Positions 25,472 through 34,731 are shown, numbered from the stretch's first letter. The stretch is 64,000 nt of DNA from CAINVV01 sp963663675 (GCA_963663675.1 OY760498.1:3038001-3102000), one strand, 5' to 3'. Made by a program: numbers and translations. The notes: generated by a model from the sequence alone, not told the origin.

Positions 25472-26857
25472 ATGATTCTAAAAGTCTTAAAAATGAAGGA
25501 AAAAATAAAATACGAACGACCGATTATCAAAAAACTGAATACCGGTTTTACCAATAAATTCGGGTCACAAACCAAAAATGAAGTTGTATCCCACCTGGAA
25601 GGGGTCAGTGTAAAAGATTTAATCAAAACCTTTGGGTCTCCCCTGTTTGTCATTTCTGAAAAACAAATAAGGCGCAATTATCAGCATGCTGTCAGGGTAT
25701 TTAAGACAAGGTACCCAAAAGTACAGTTTGCCTGGTCATATAAGACGAACTATCTGAATGCGGTCTGCAAAATTTTTCACCAGGAAGGGTCATGGGCAGA
25801 AGTAGTTTCGGGCTTCGAATATGAAAAGGCCATTAAAAATGGTGTCCCGGGAAATAAAATAATCTTCAACGGCCCTGACAAAACTGACGAACAACTTGTT
25901 ACTGCGGCCAGGTACAATTCACTGATTCATATTGATCACTTCGATGAACTATATTCCCTGATAAAACTGAGTGAAGAGCTCGATTTGTATCCAAGGGTTG
26001 CGATACGGGTAAACATGGATACGGGTATTTATCCTCAATGGGACAGATTTGGTTTTAATTATGAAAATGGTCAGGCCTGGAATGCAATAAACAGGATACT
26101 CAACTGCAAAAATCTCAATTTAGTCGGTTTGCATTGCCATATCGGAACTTTTTTACTTGAAACGTCAGCTTATGCCACAGCTACTGCAAAAATGTGCGAA
26201 TTGGCATGGAGCGTCAAGGAAAAGCACAATAAAATAATACAGTACCTGGACCTTGGAGGTGGCTTCCCCTCAACAAACACGCTTAAAGGTTCGTATCTGC
26301 CTGGCACTGACACTGTGCCAACAATTGATCAGTTTGCTGATGTCATAACTGATGTGATACTCGGATATGGATTCAAGCAGGAAGAGCTTCCACTCCTTAT
26401 CCTGGAAACTGGAAGAGCACTGATTGATGATGCGGGTTTTTTGCTTGGCACCGTGCTGGCCAATAAGCGCCTGTCGGATGGCAGAAGGTCTACAATTGTT
26501 GATTTCGGTATAAATCTGCTGTTTACATCCAACTGGTACGAACACAAGGTGAGTCCTGCCCAGGAAGCCGGGCAGCATACAGAAGAGACCGTGCTGTTTG
26601 GTCCGCTATGCATGAATATCGATATTCTCCGGGAAAATATTTCCCTTCCTTTGTTGCAGAAAGGAGATCAACTGGTTGTACATAAAGTCGGCGCCTACAA
26701 CATGACTCAGTGGATGCAGTTCATAACCCTTCGTCCCAATGTTGTATTGCTGGACCAGAATAGTCATCCCCACCTGATCAGAAAAGCAGAAACTCTGATA
26801 TACATTGAATCCGTTGAACAATTACCTGATTATCTGATCAATAATCCACTCTCATGA
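25472..26857 (+). CDS. Fold-type III PLP-dependent decarboxylase (diaminopimelate/ornithine/arginine decarboxylase family)
   Basis: The 461-residue protein has an extra N-terminal tail of about 55 residues, then an alanine-racemase-like TIM barrel and a C-terminal beta domain. Lys91 in FAWSYKTNY should bind PLP. HCHIG at 221-225, GGGFP at 262-266 and ETGR at 312-315 match the cofactor phosphate and pyridine contacts of the family. The C-terminal motif FGPLCMNIDIL has Cys380 and Asp384 and is followed by VGAYNMTQW, as in basic amino-acid decarboxylases. Substrate (diaminopimelate, lysine, ornithine, arginine or a carrier-bound derivative) cannot be fixed. The clustering argues against a housekeeping lysA. 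Confidence 0.88.
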   Translation: MILKVLKMKEKIKYERPIIKKLNTGFTNKFGSQTKNEVVSHLEGVSVKDLIKTFGSPLFVISEKQIRRNYQHAVRVFKTRYPKVQFAWSYKTNYLNAVCKIFHQEGSWAEVVSGFEYEKAIKNGVPGNKIIFNGPDKTDEQLVTAARYNSLIHIDHFDELYSLIKLSEELDLYPRVAIRVNMDTGIYPQWDRFGFNYENGQAWNAINRILNCKNLNLVGLHCHIGTFLLETSAYATATAKMCELAWSVKEKHNKIIQYLDLGGGFPSTNTLKGSYLPGTDTVPTIDQFADVITDVILGYGFKQEELPLLILETGRALIDDAGFLLGTVLANKRLSDGRRSTIVDFGINLLFTSNWYEHKVSPAQEAGQHTEETVLFGPLCMNIDILRENISLPLLQKGDQLVVHKVGAYNMTQWMQFITLRPNVVLLDQNSHPHLIRKAETLIYIESVEQLPDYLINNPLS

Positions 26858-26897
26858 TATTTTTTTAATTGTTACTAATCCCTTGTACAGATTAATA

Positions 26898-29111
26898 ATG
26901 CCACTAAACAAATATATAATTCCGATCAAGGAAGATATTGTACCGGCCACACTGAACAGCTATTCTGTTATCTTCTTTCTTGATAATAAGCTATTTGCTT
27001 TGGGCATTCTGATCATGACAATGTTTAATTTTTATGCCGGGTTGAGTGGAATAATATCAGTGCTGATTACAGTAATGGTAGCACGTTACATGGGATTTGA
27101 CAAACTTCAGTTGAGAAAAGGGCTGTATAGTTTCAATGCCTTGTTGCTCGGACTGGGAATGGGAACTTTTTTTGATCCGGGCCTGGTATACTTCAGCCTG
27201 TTATTGCTTGCGGCACTGCTGTCACTTATACTTTCCGTAACATTGGGAGGATGGCTGGGAAAGCATGGATTACCACATCTGAGCATACCATTTGTTTTAG
27301 GTTTCTGGCTGATCGTAATGCCATCCACAACATTTGAACACCTTGGATTAACCCAGAGAAACATATACTGGATCAATGAGGTTTACGCGGTTGGAGGCAG
27401 CAATCTGGTAAATTTTCTACAAGCTATTGATAGTCTGACAATCAGCAAACTTGCAGACACCTATTTAAGGTCGTTAAGCTCTGTATTCTTTCAGAATAAC
27501 CTGATTTCCGGATTACTGATTGCTGTTTTACTGCTGATAAGTTCAAGAATTGCTTTCTCCCTGACCATCATCGGATTTCTTTCCGCCTATTTTTTCGCTT
27601 CCTTCATCGGATCTGAAACAGCCGGATTCTCCTATTATAACATTGGTGCCAACTACATCATGACCGCTCTTGCGATTGGGGGATTCTTTGTGATCCCTTC
27701 CTGGAAGTCCTATCTCTGGACATTTTTACTGGTACCGCTCACATCGTTGGTTCTTCTTTCCCTGACGAGGCTCGTAGGGACTATTCAACTCCCGGTATTT
27801 TCACTTCCTTTTTCCATCGTCGTCATACTGTTCATTTACTTCCTTTCATTGCGAAAAAGCCCTTCCGGTTTAATTCTCACTCCAATTCAGCATTACTCTC
27901 CCGAGAGTAATCTTTATACATACGAAAACAACAAAACCAGGCTCTCCCAACTTCTCTACCTGCCATTACATCCACCATTCTGGGGTGACTGGATCATAAG
28001 CCAGGGGCATAATGGAAAATTTACCCACATGGGGGAATGGAGCCATGCCTTTGATTTCATGCTTCTTGATGAGGAGATGAAAACACATAGTTCCGGTGGT
28101 TTATTGTGCGAAAACTATCATTGTTACAACAAACCAGTACTTGCACCCGCAGACGGTATCGTGGAAGAGATAACAGATCAGGTCAACGACAACGAAATCG
28201 GTAAAATCAATACGGTAAATAACTGGGGTAATACCATAATAATCAGGCATATGCCAGGTTTATACACCCAGCTGTCCCATCTTAAAAAAGGCACTTTCAA
28301 GGTAAAAAAAGGTGATACCGTGAAACGCGGTGATCTGCTTGCCAACTGTGGAAATTCAGGGCGGTCGCATCAGCCGCATATCCATTTTCAGGTGCAGTCG
28401 TCGCCCAATATAGGTGCCAAAACACTGAATTATCCCTTTGCATACTATCTGAAAACCATAAACGGGCACAAAACTCTTTCTTCTTTCACCAATCCCGGAG
28501 AGGGAGAAATAATTGCCGATTTGCAGGTTCATTCCGTATTGAAAAATTCATTTGGTATTCAGCCAAATAACATCCTCAAATTCAGTTATACGGATGAAAA
28601 AAAGAAGGAAAGAACCATGAAATGGGAAGCATATACTGACGCATACAATTCCAACTATCTGTATTGCAGTGAGACAGAAAGTTACGCATATTATGTGAAT
28701 GATGGAAGCATGTTCTATTTTACTTCTTTCTACGGAGACAAGAACTCATTGCTCTACTATTTTTACCTGACGGCATACAGAGTACTGCTGGGCTATTATG
28801 ATGATCTTAAAATTACAGATGAATTGCCATTGAACACGATCCTGTCAAGAAACGGATTATTATGGCTCCATGATTTTGTTGCACCGTTCTTCAACCGGGT
28901 ACATGCTTTTTACAGCATATTGCAAACTGATGCAGACAATGCTTTCCATCCACAGTCAATCAAACTGATATCCAATATAACACTCTTGTATTATGGAAAG
29001 ATCCTGCCTCAAAGTTCTGGATCTGTTACTTTAAAAGACAATCATATTGCTGGTTTTACCTTTGAAAATAAAAAAATCAAAATTGAAGCAAAATGCATAA
29101 ATACATTTTAA
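26898..29111 (+). CDS. Urea-transporter-like membrane domain fused to an M23 metallopeptidase domain
   Basis: The ATG at 26898 gives 737 residues. Residues 1-320 are about ten membrane helices in two related halves, with urea-transporter signatures: GLYSFNALLLGLGMG and LPHLSIPF in the first half and YNIGANYIMTALAIGGFFV and LPVFSLPF in the second. Residues about 360-510 are an M23 (LytM-like) domain with probable zinc ligands His377 (or His383), Asp386 and His496 in HPHIHF-type context, plus His461 in TQLSHLKKG. A further 230 residues have no recognised domain. It may conduct a small amide, guanidino or amine compound and cleave an amide bond on the periplasmic side. The stop overlaps the next gene by 19 bases. 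Confidence 0.88.
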   Translation: MPLNKYIIPIKEDIVPATLNSYSVIFFLDNKLFALGILIMTMFNFYAGLSGIISVLITVMVARYMGFDKLQLRKGLYSFNALLLGLGMGTFFDPGLVYFSLLLLAALLSLILSVTLGGWLGKHGLPHLSIPFVLGFWLIVMPSTTFEHLGLTQRNIYWINEVYAVGGSNLVNFLQAIDSLTISKLADTYLRSLSSVFFQNNLISGLLIAVLLLISSRIAFSLTIIGFLSAYFFASFIGSETAGFSYYNIGANYIMTALAIGGFFVIPSWKSYLWTFLLVPLTSLVLLSLTRLVGTIQLPVFSLPFSIVVILFIYFLSLRKSPSGLILTPIQHYSPESNLYTYENNKTRLSQLLYLPLHPPFWGDWIISQGHNGKFTHMGEWSHAFDFMLLDEEMKTHSSGGLLCENYHCYNKPVLAPADGIVEEITDQVNDNEIGKINTVNNWGNTIIIRHMPGLYTQLSHLKKGTFKVKKGDTVKRGDLLANCGNSGRSHQPHIHFQVQSSPNIGAKTLNYPFAYYLKTINGHKTLSSFTNPGEGEIIADLQVHSVLKNSFGIQPNNILKFSYTDEKKKERTMKWEAYTDAYNSNYLYCSETESYAYYVNDGSMFYFTSFYGDKNSLLYYFYLTAYRVLLGYYDDLKITDELPLNTILSRNGLLWLHDFVAPFFNRVHAFYSILQTDADNAFHPQSIKLISNITLLYYGKILPQSSGSVTLKDNHIAGFTFENKKIKIEAKCINTF

Positions 29112-30238
29112 TCGTTTTCCTTTGTTTGCCATTCTGCTCTTTTTCTCAGGACAAACCGGACCTTCAGAAAGCCGACAGCCTCTCCTATCAATATTTCCTT
29201 AAGGGAGACTGGAAAGCATTGATAAAACTAACAAAAGAGGCATACAACCATGATATCACCAGTAAATTCATGCTTCAGCGTGCCGGGTATGCTTATTTTG
29301 TAACCGGTGATTACTATTCCGCTATAAATCAATATGAGAAAGCACTGAAATTCGACAGTTCTGACAACATTACCAGGGAATATCTTTATTATTCAAATCT
29401 TTACGCAGGATCAGCCTATACGCGGTATTATGCCGGAAACCTTTCGCAAGAAGCAGCCAATCGCCTCAAAATTAATACAATAAAGCCAGTAGAATCATTT
29501 GATACAGAGATGGCAGTGAAATCAAATAAAATACAAACGAGATCAAAACAATTGTACTATCGTTTTGGCGTGAATTCGGAATTCGGCTATAGGGTCTCAC
29601 TTTACCAGGCCTATTCTTACTTTGAGGAGACTATTAGTAATGTCCTGACGCAGCAGCCCGAATACCTGGCAATTCTCAGTCTGACTCTCTCACCTGTATG
29701 GCGTGTGAAAACAAGCTATCACAGGCTTTATACCAATTTAGCCAATAAAAAATATCCCGGAAATTTCGGGTTTATTGGAATTTCCAGCCAACTCAACCGG
29801 TTTAACCTGGAAGCAAATGCTTCAGTCCTGAAATCCTCAACGTCGACAACCAGACAAATCGGGCTCCAGGCCCGTGTCGTTCTGCCTGGAAGCCAAAACA
29901 TCTATTTCACAAGTTCTGTGGCTGGCATGATTGAAAGTAACGGTTTCAGGGCAATATTTTCACAAACAGCCGGTTTAAAACTAATCAAAAACTTATGGGG
30001 TGAAGGAATTATAACATTGGGAAATCTTAAAAACTACAGCACTTACGGGGGCCTTTACATTTATAATGCCTATGATCCGTCTGTTTTCAGAACAGGTGGG
30101 TCCCTGATTTATATGCTTGGCAAACATCTGTCCATCATAGGAAATTTCACTTTCGACCAGCAAGAGTTGGCAAACACCACTCAAAATTCGTATTATTACC
30201 AATATTCATATTCAGGAGGATTAAAATGGAAACTCTAA
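29093..30238 (+). CDS. Exported TPR plus outer-membrane beta-barrel protein (YaiO-like)
   Basis: The 381-residue protein has a signal peptide ending at FCSFSQ, two to three tetratricopeptide-like repeats at residues about 30-115 (YFVTGDYYSAINQYEKALKF) and a C-terminal domain of alternating aromatic strands from about 155 that ends in GGLKWKL, typical of an outer-membrane beta-barrel. The layout resembles YaiO-type proteins. It overlaps the transporter-peptidase gene by 19 bases and the next TPR gene by 13, so the three are translationally linked. It probably provides the outer-membrane part of this system; the cargo is unknown. Confidence 0.78.
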   Translation: MHKYILIVFLCLPFCSFSQDKPDLQKADSLSYQYFLKGDWKALIKLTKEAYNHDITSKFMLQRAGYAYFVTGDYYSAINQYEKALKFDSSDNITREYLYYSNLYAGSAYTRYYAGNLSQEAANRLKINTIKPVESFDTEMAVKSNKIQTRSKQLYYRFGVNSEFGYRVSLYQAYSYFEETISNVLTQQPEYLAILSLTLSPVWRVKTSYHRLYTNLANKKYPGNFGFIGISSQLNRFNLEANASVLKSSTSTTRQIGLQARVVLPGSQNIYFTSSVAGMIESNGFRAIFSQTAGLKLIKNLWGEGIITLGNLKNYSTYGGLYIYNAYDPSVFRTGGSLIYMLGKHLSIIGNFTFDQQELANTTQNSYYYQYSYSGGLKWKL

Positions 30239-30891
30239 GAAAATTATTTTCTGTTGCCGTTCTTTTACTGATAGTTGTTGAACTGGAGGCTCAAAACATC
30301 AATGCCTTGCAGGAGACTTTCAGCAGGAGTTATATTGCTGAAAATCAGAAAAATTACGATCTGGCAATTAATGAGATGAAAACAATTTACCAGGATAATG
30401 ATTATATTTCAAATATCCGTTTAGGCTGGCTGAAATATTTATCCAAACAATACAACGAATCAATAAGTTATTATCAGAAAGCCATCCTACTGAAACCATA
30501 TGCGATTGAAGCCAGGCTCGGGTGTGTAAAACCATTGAGCGCAATTGATAATTGGGAAAAAGTTAAGGAGCAATACATTGAGATTCTGAAAGTCGATCCA
30601 TTAAACACGACGGCCAACTATTGGCTTGGAGTAATATATTTCAACAGGAAAGATTTCAAGTCTGCCACCAATTTATTTGAAAAAGTGGTAAACCTTTTTC
30701 CATTGGATTACGACTCTGTGATCATGCTGGCCTGGTCAAAATTGAACAATAACAGTCATGCGGATGCCAAAATGCTGTTCAGGCAAGCATTAATCATCCG
30801 GCCAAATGACACTTCTGCGATTAGCGGACTGCAATTGATCGACAAATGGCTGGAATACAATCTTAATTCCCCAAATCCGTTAAAAAAATAA
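30226..30891 (+). CDS. Exported TPR protein
   Basis: The 221-residue protein has a signal peptide ending near VELEAQ and then four to five tetratricopeptide repeats (LSKQYNESISYYQKAILLKP, FNRKDFKSATNLFEKVVNLFP and others) over nearly its whole length. It is the last gene of the cluster and overlaps its neighbour by 13 bases. It is probably a periplasmic adaptor between the inner-membrane fusion protein and the outer-membrane barrel. Confidence 0.8.
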   Translation: METLRKLFSVAVLLLIVVELEAQNINALQETFSRSYIAENQKNYDLAINEMKTIYQDNDYISNIRLGWLKYLSKQYNESISYYQKAILLKPYAIEARLGCVKPLSAIDNWEKVKEQYIEILKVDPLNTTANYWLGVIYFNRKDFKSATNLFEKVVNLFPLDYDSVIMLAWSKLNNNSHADAKMLFRQALIIRPNDTSAISGLQLIDKWLEYNLNSPNPLKK

Positions 30892-31063
30892 ATTCTATCC
30901 GCCAGGAGAACTTATTTATTCCTCATCGCACAAATTCAGAAAAAACGGTTTCGGACTGTAGAAAAAAATTGCGTTCCGGAACAAATGTTTGAAAAATATC
31001 TCCTACTTTCACATTTCTTTACTAACAGCCTTGGCGAAAGTATATACTTCAAACCTTACACTG

Positions 31064-32905
31064 ATGCGAAAATTTGTGCTAATCTCTTTTGGGATATTTG
31101 TACTCCTGTCTTTCAGTACATATCTCGATGCCCAAAACTCCGTTGTATTTGACAAGTACAGGACAAATCCGGAAGTTCAGCAGGTGCTGAATACTCTGCT
31201 TCAAAAATCACCGGGAAGGACCAAATTGCACCATATTGCCGAAAGTCCCGGTGGTGTTCCTGTAGATGTCCTTGAAATTGGAACTGATCTCAAAAACGTT
31301 CCTGCCATCTTTGTCGGTGCTAATTTTGAAGGCAAAACACCCATTTCCACAGAAGGTGCCCTTTATCTTGCCAGGATGCTCCTGGATTCAGCCTCATATA
31401 CTAAAAATGTTAGATGGTTTATCCTTCCGCTACCCAACCCTGATGCAACCGCAGGATATTTCTCAAAGGTAAGGCAAGAAAGAACCGGTAACAATTCTGC
31501 TGTGAATGATGACAAAGACAATCTGACTAACGAGGATGGGCCGGATGACCTGAATGGTGATGGATGGATCACGCAAATGCGTGCAGAGGATCCCGAAGGA
31601 ACCTATGTTATTTCTGAAAAGGATGATAGAATCATGATAAAAGCAGATCCGGCTAAAGGAGAAAGAGGAAAATACAAATTGTACCAGGAAGGAATTGACA
31701 ACGATTCTGACGGAGGAATCAACGAGGATGGACCGGGCGGGATCAATGTCGGGATCAATTTTCCACACCTTTTCAAAACCAATTACAAGGAGACCGGTTT
31801 ATGGCCCGGAGAAGCACCTGAAGCATACGGAGTTATGAAATTCATTTTCAGCCATCCTGAAATCTCGATGGTCTTTACGCTTGGAACATCCGACTTTTGC
31901 ATGGCTCCGCCACGCAGCGGACGCAAAGGCGGTGCAAATATGGAAAGCCTTAAGGTTCCGGCCCGTTTTGCCGCCAGAATTGGTGCTGATCCTGAAAAAA
32001 ACTATACCATGCAGGAAGTTATAGAGTTGTTCAAAGCAGGTATGGGTGGCAGAGGAGGACGTGAAATTACTTCTGAAACGGTAGTAGCAATCCTGGGATT
32101 AGGTGCAGCAGTCAATCCTCTGGATGAAGACCTTAAATTTTATACTGATTATGCTGAAAAATACAAATCTTACCTGAAAGCCAAAGGAGCATCGACAGAC
32201 CGTATGGCAGCAGATCCTGACAAGGACGGATCCTTTGAACTCTGGGCTTATTACCAATTGGGTGTTCCGTCATTCAGCATGAATCTTTTTACTGTGCCCA
32301 AAGCTGCCGAAAAATCCACCAGAGAAGGAAACGGCAAGGAAATCAGACCCGGCAGCGCTGTTCCTGAAGACAAAGACAAAATAATTCTTGAATACATAGA
32401 CAAAAAACTGAATGGAGCAGGTTTCGTAAAATGGCAACCATACAACCACCCTACCCTGGGAAAGGTTGAAATCGGTGGTACAGTTCCTTTCGTAACTTCA
32501 ACCCCACCTGCCTCCCAAGTTGATTCATTGTGCAGGATACAGCTTCCGTGGCTCTTGAAGCTATCTGCAAAATTGCCTCATTTGCACCTGATGAAAGAGC
32601 AAGTAACAGAATTGGGCGCAGGAGTCTACCGGCTGGAATTATTTGTAGAAAACAGCGGGAACCTGTCATTTCCTATCGCCATCGGCGCCAGGAACAGGCA
32701 ACCTGCTCCTGCAGTGGTAATTTTGGAAGGCGAGAACATTGAATTCCTTGAAGGATATAAGCGAACACCATTGGGAGATATTGGCGGGAACCAGGTCAAA
32801 AAGCTGACATGGATACTTAAAACAGGGAAAAGCTCAGTCCTGAAGGCCGGAATCGAATCGATCCACTCCGATTCTGAGGTTAAACAAATTAAGATTGGAG
32901 GTTAA
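31064..32905 (+). CDS. M14-like carboxypeptidase paralogue without catalytic residues (probable pseudoenzyme)
   Basis: The ATG at 31064 gives 613 residues with a signal peptide ending near TYLDAQ; a longer frame uses TTG. It has the same order of parts as the M14 carboxypeptidase encoded two bases downstream, including the acidic Asp/Asn-rich insertions (NEDGPDDLNGDG, GIDNDSDGGINEDGP). Every catalytic position is changed. The zinc HxxE site reads GANFEGKTP, the Asn-Arg substrate motif reads NVGINFPH, the third zinc His position reads LGTSDFCM, and the catalytic Glu region reads SFSMNLF. The frame is open throughout, so this is a conserved non-catalytic partner or binding protein, not a decayed gene. 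Confidence 0.82.
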   Translation: MRKFVLISFGIFVLLSFSTYLDAQNSVVFDKYRTNPEVQQVLNTLLQKSPGRTKLHHIAESPGGVPVDVLEIGTDLKNVPAIFVGANFEGKTPISTEGALYLARMLLDSASYTKNVRWFILPLPNPDATAGYFSKVRQERTGNNSAVNDDKDNLTNEDGPDDLNGDGWITQMRAEDPEGTYVISEKDDRIMIKADPAKGERGKYKLYQEGIDNDSDGGINEDGPGGINVGINFPHLFKTNYKETGLWPGEAPEAYGVMKFIFSHPEISMVFTLGTSDFCMAPPRSGRKGGANMESLKVPARFAARIGADPEKNYTMQEVIELFKAGMGGRGGREITSETVVAILGLGAAVNPLDEDLKFYTDYAEKYKSYLKAKGASTDRMAADPDKDGSFELWAYYQLGVPSFSMNLFTVPKAAEKSTREGNGKEIRPGSAVPEDKDKIILEYIDKKLNGAGFVKWQPYNHPTLGKVEIGGTVPFVTSTPPASQVDSLCRIQLPWLLKLSAKLPHLHLMKEQVTELGAGVYRLELFVENSGNLSFPIAIGARNRQPAPAVVILEGENIEFLEGYKRTPLGDIGGNQVKKLTWILKTGKSSVLKAGIESIHSDSEVKQIKIGG

Positions 32906-32907
32906 TC

Positions 32908-34650
32908 ATGAGAAAATATATCACACTAATTACCTTTTGCTTACTGACATTCGCCGGTTCGGCTGAAAATAAAGGAAAAATAGAGATCCCCTTACGTTTT
33001 GACAGGTATTATACCTACGAGGATGTAGTGGAAGCACTTAAACTGCTGAACAGTACCTATCCGCAACTTACTAAACTTGATCTGGTAGGGAAAAGTGAAG
33101 AAGGCCGCGAGATTTACGCCCTTACCATCAATAACCCAAAAACCGGGGATGCACTGGGAAAACCAGGGGTTTATGTTGACGGGAACATTCACGGCAACGA
33201 AATACAAGCCGGTGAAGTATGTCTCTATTTTGCCAACCTGCTTTTGACAAAATATAGAGAAAATGAAAAGATCACTAAAGTGGTTGACAAAAACGCCTAT
33301 TACATTTTGCCTGTTGTCAATGTAGACGGGCGTGCACATTTTTTCAAGGATGCGCAGACCTCCAGTTCAGGCCGAAGTTTCAGGGTTCCGAAGGATGACG
33401 ACAGGGACGGCCTCGTTGATGAAGACGGACCGGACGACCTGGATGGAGACGGAAACATCTGCACGATGCGTATCAAAGACCCGCTGGGAGAATACAAGAC
33501 AGACCCTGAAGACAAAAGACTGATGATTCCCGTGAAACCTGGAGAAAAAGGTGAATGGACCATTCTTGGTGAAGAAGGTATCGACAATGACAATGACGGC
33601 AGGATCAATGAGGATAGTGAAGGATATTTTGATGCTAACCGTAACTGGGGTTATAACTGGCAACCGCCTTATGTCCAGAGCGGTGCAGGCAATTTCCCTC
33701 TCTCAGGGCGCGGAGTAAAAGCCATTGCTGAATATATTCACCAAAGGCCAAATATTATCGTCAACTTTGCTTTTCATAATTCAGGAGGCATGTGGCTGAG
33801 AGCCCCAGCAATCAAGGAGGAGAAAGTAGACTTCAGGGATGTTGCCGTTTATGATATTATCGGGAAAAACGCGATTAAAATGACTCCCGGTTACGTGTAC
33901 CAGCCTTCCTATGATTTGTACGATACTTTTGGTGATACCGACTCGCACATGTTTAACCTTGAAGGTTCCTATTCATTTGTAGGAGAGTTATTTATGAGGT
34001 CACAGGAGACATACCGGGAGAACGCAGACAAACCACTTACCCCAACCACAGATCCATCTCCAGGCCGCAGAGGTGGTAATCCGGATGTAAGCAGGGAGCA
34101 AATCAAGTTCAACGAATATCTTGGTCTCAATGAACTTTACAAAGACTGGAAACCTTATAAGCATCCTGTCTATGGCGAGATTGAGATCGGGGGATGGGTA
34201 AAGATGAGTTCAAGGTTGCCACACCCGTTTATGCTGCCTGAACTGGTACACAGGAACGCGATGGTTGTGCTGTATGCTGCAGAACAAACCCCTGAAATCA
34301 GTATGGAAATCTTTGATATAAAAGAGATTGGTAAGAATATCCACCAGATCCGGGTCAGGCTTAAGAATGAAAAAGGATTCCCATCAATGTCATCAAAAGC
34401 AGTATCTTCAAATCTCTATACCCAGGATATGTTAACGGTAACTGGTGCTAAAACCGTGGCATCAGGAAAAATTACAGACCTCAGAACAAATAAAATCAGT
34501 TACCAGGAGCATAAACCAGACATTATCTATACCTCTGTACCAAGTTATGGCTATTCAGAATACCAATTCCTGGTTGAAGGGAAGGGTGAAATAAAAATAA
34601 ATTACACTTCGCGAAAAGCGGGAAATCTGGTCAAATCACTGAAACTTTGA
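32908..34650 (+). CDS. Exported M14 family zinc carboxypeptidase
   Basis: The 580-residue protein has a signal peptide ending near FAGSAE and an intact M14 site: zinc ligands His95 and Glu98 in DGNIHGNE and His290 in FAFHNSGG, substrate residues in DANRNWGYN (Asn244, Arg245) and probable catalytic Glu360 in FVGELF. Two Asp-rich insertions (DDDRDGLVDEDGPDDLDGDG and DNDNDGRINED) look like calcium-binding loops and sit between the zinc half-sites. Residues after about 440 form a beta-rich C-terminal domain. It starts two bases after the stop of an inactive paralogue, so the two are co-translated and may form a complex. Confidence 0.93.
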   Translation: MRKYITLITFCLLTFAGSAENKGKIEIPLRFDRYYTYEDVVEALKLLNSTYPQLTKLDLVGKSEEGREIYALTINNPKTGDALGKPGVYVDGNIHGNEIQAGEVCLYFANLLLTKYRENEKITKVVDKNAYYILPVVNVDGRAHFFKDAQTSSSGRSFRVPKDDDRDGLVDEDGPDDLDGDGNICTMRIKDPLGEYKTDPEDKRLMIPVKPGEKGEWTILGEEGIDNDNDGRINEDSEGYFDANRNWGYNWQPPYVQSGAGNFPLSGRGVKAIAEYIHQRPNIIVNFAFHNSGGMWLRAPAIKEEKVDFRDVAVYDIIGKNAIKMTPGYVYQPSYDLYDTFGDTDSHMFNLEGSYSFVGELFMRSQETYRENADKPLTPTTDPSPGRRGGNPDVSREQIKFNEYLGLNELYKDWKPYKHPVYGEIEIGGWVKMSSRLPHPFMLPELVHRNAMVVLYAAEQTPEISMEIFDIKEIGKNIHQIRVRLKNEKGFPSMSSKAVSSNLYTQDMLTVTGAKTVASGKITDLRTNKISYQEHKPDIIYTSVPSYGYSEYQFLVEGKGEIKINYTSRKAGNLVKSLKL

Positions 34651-34731
34651 ATTTAATGTGAACATTTTAGGATAAACAGTTTTTGATTGTTGAAAGAATT
34701 TTCAATTTATCGTTACACTTTTCATTTTTGT

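Noticed and set aside
31064..32905. Decayed pseudogene copy of the M14 carboxypeptidase
   Set aside because: The reading frame is intact over 613 codons with a signal peptide and preserved domain layout; selective loss of catalytic positions fits a pseudoenzyme better than decay.
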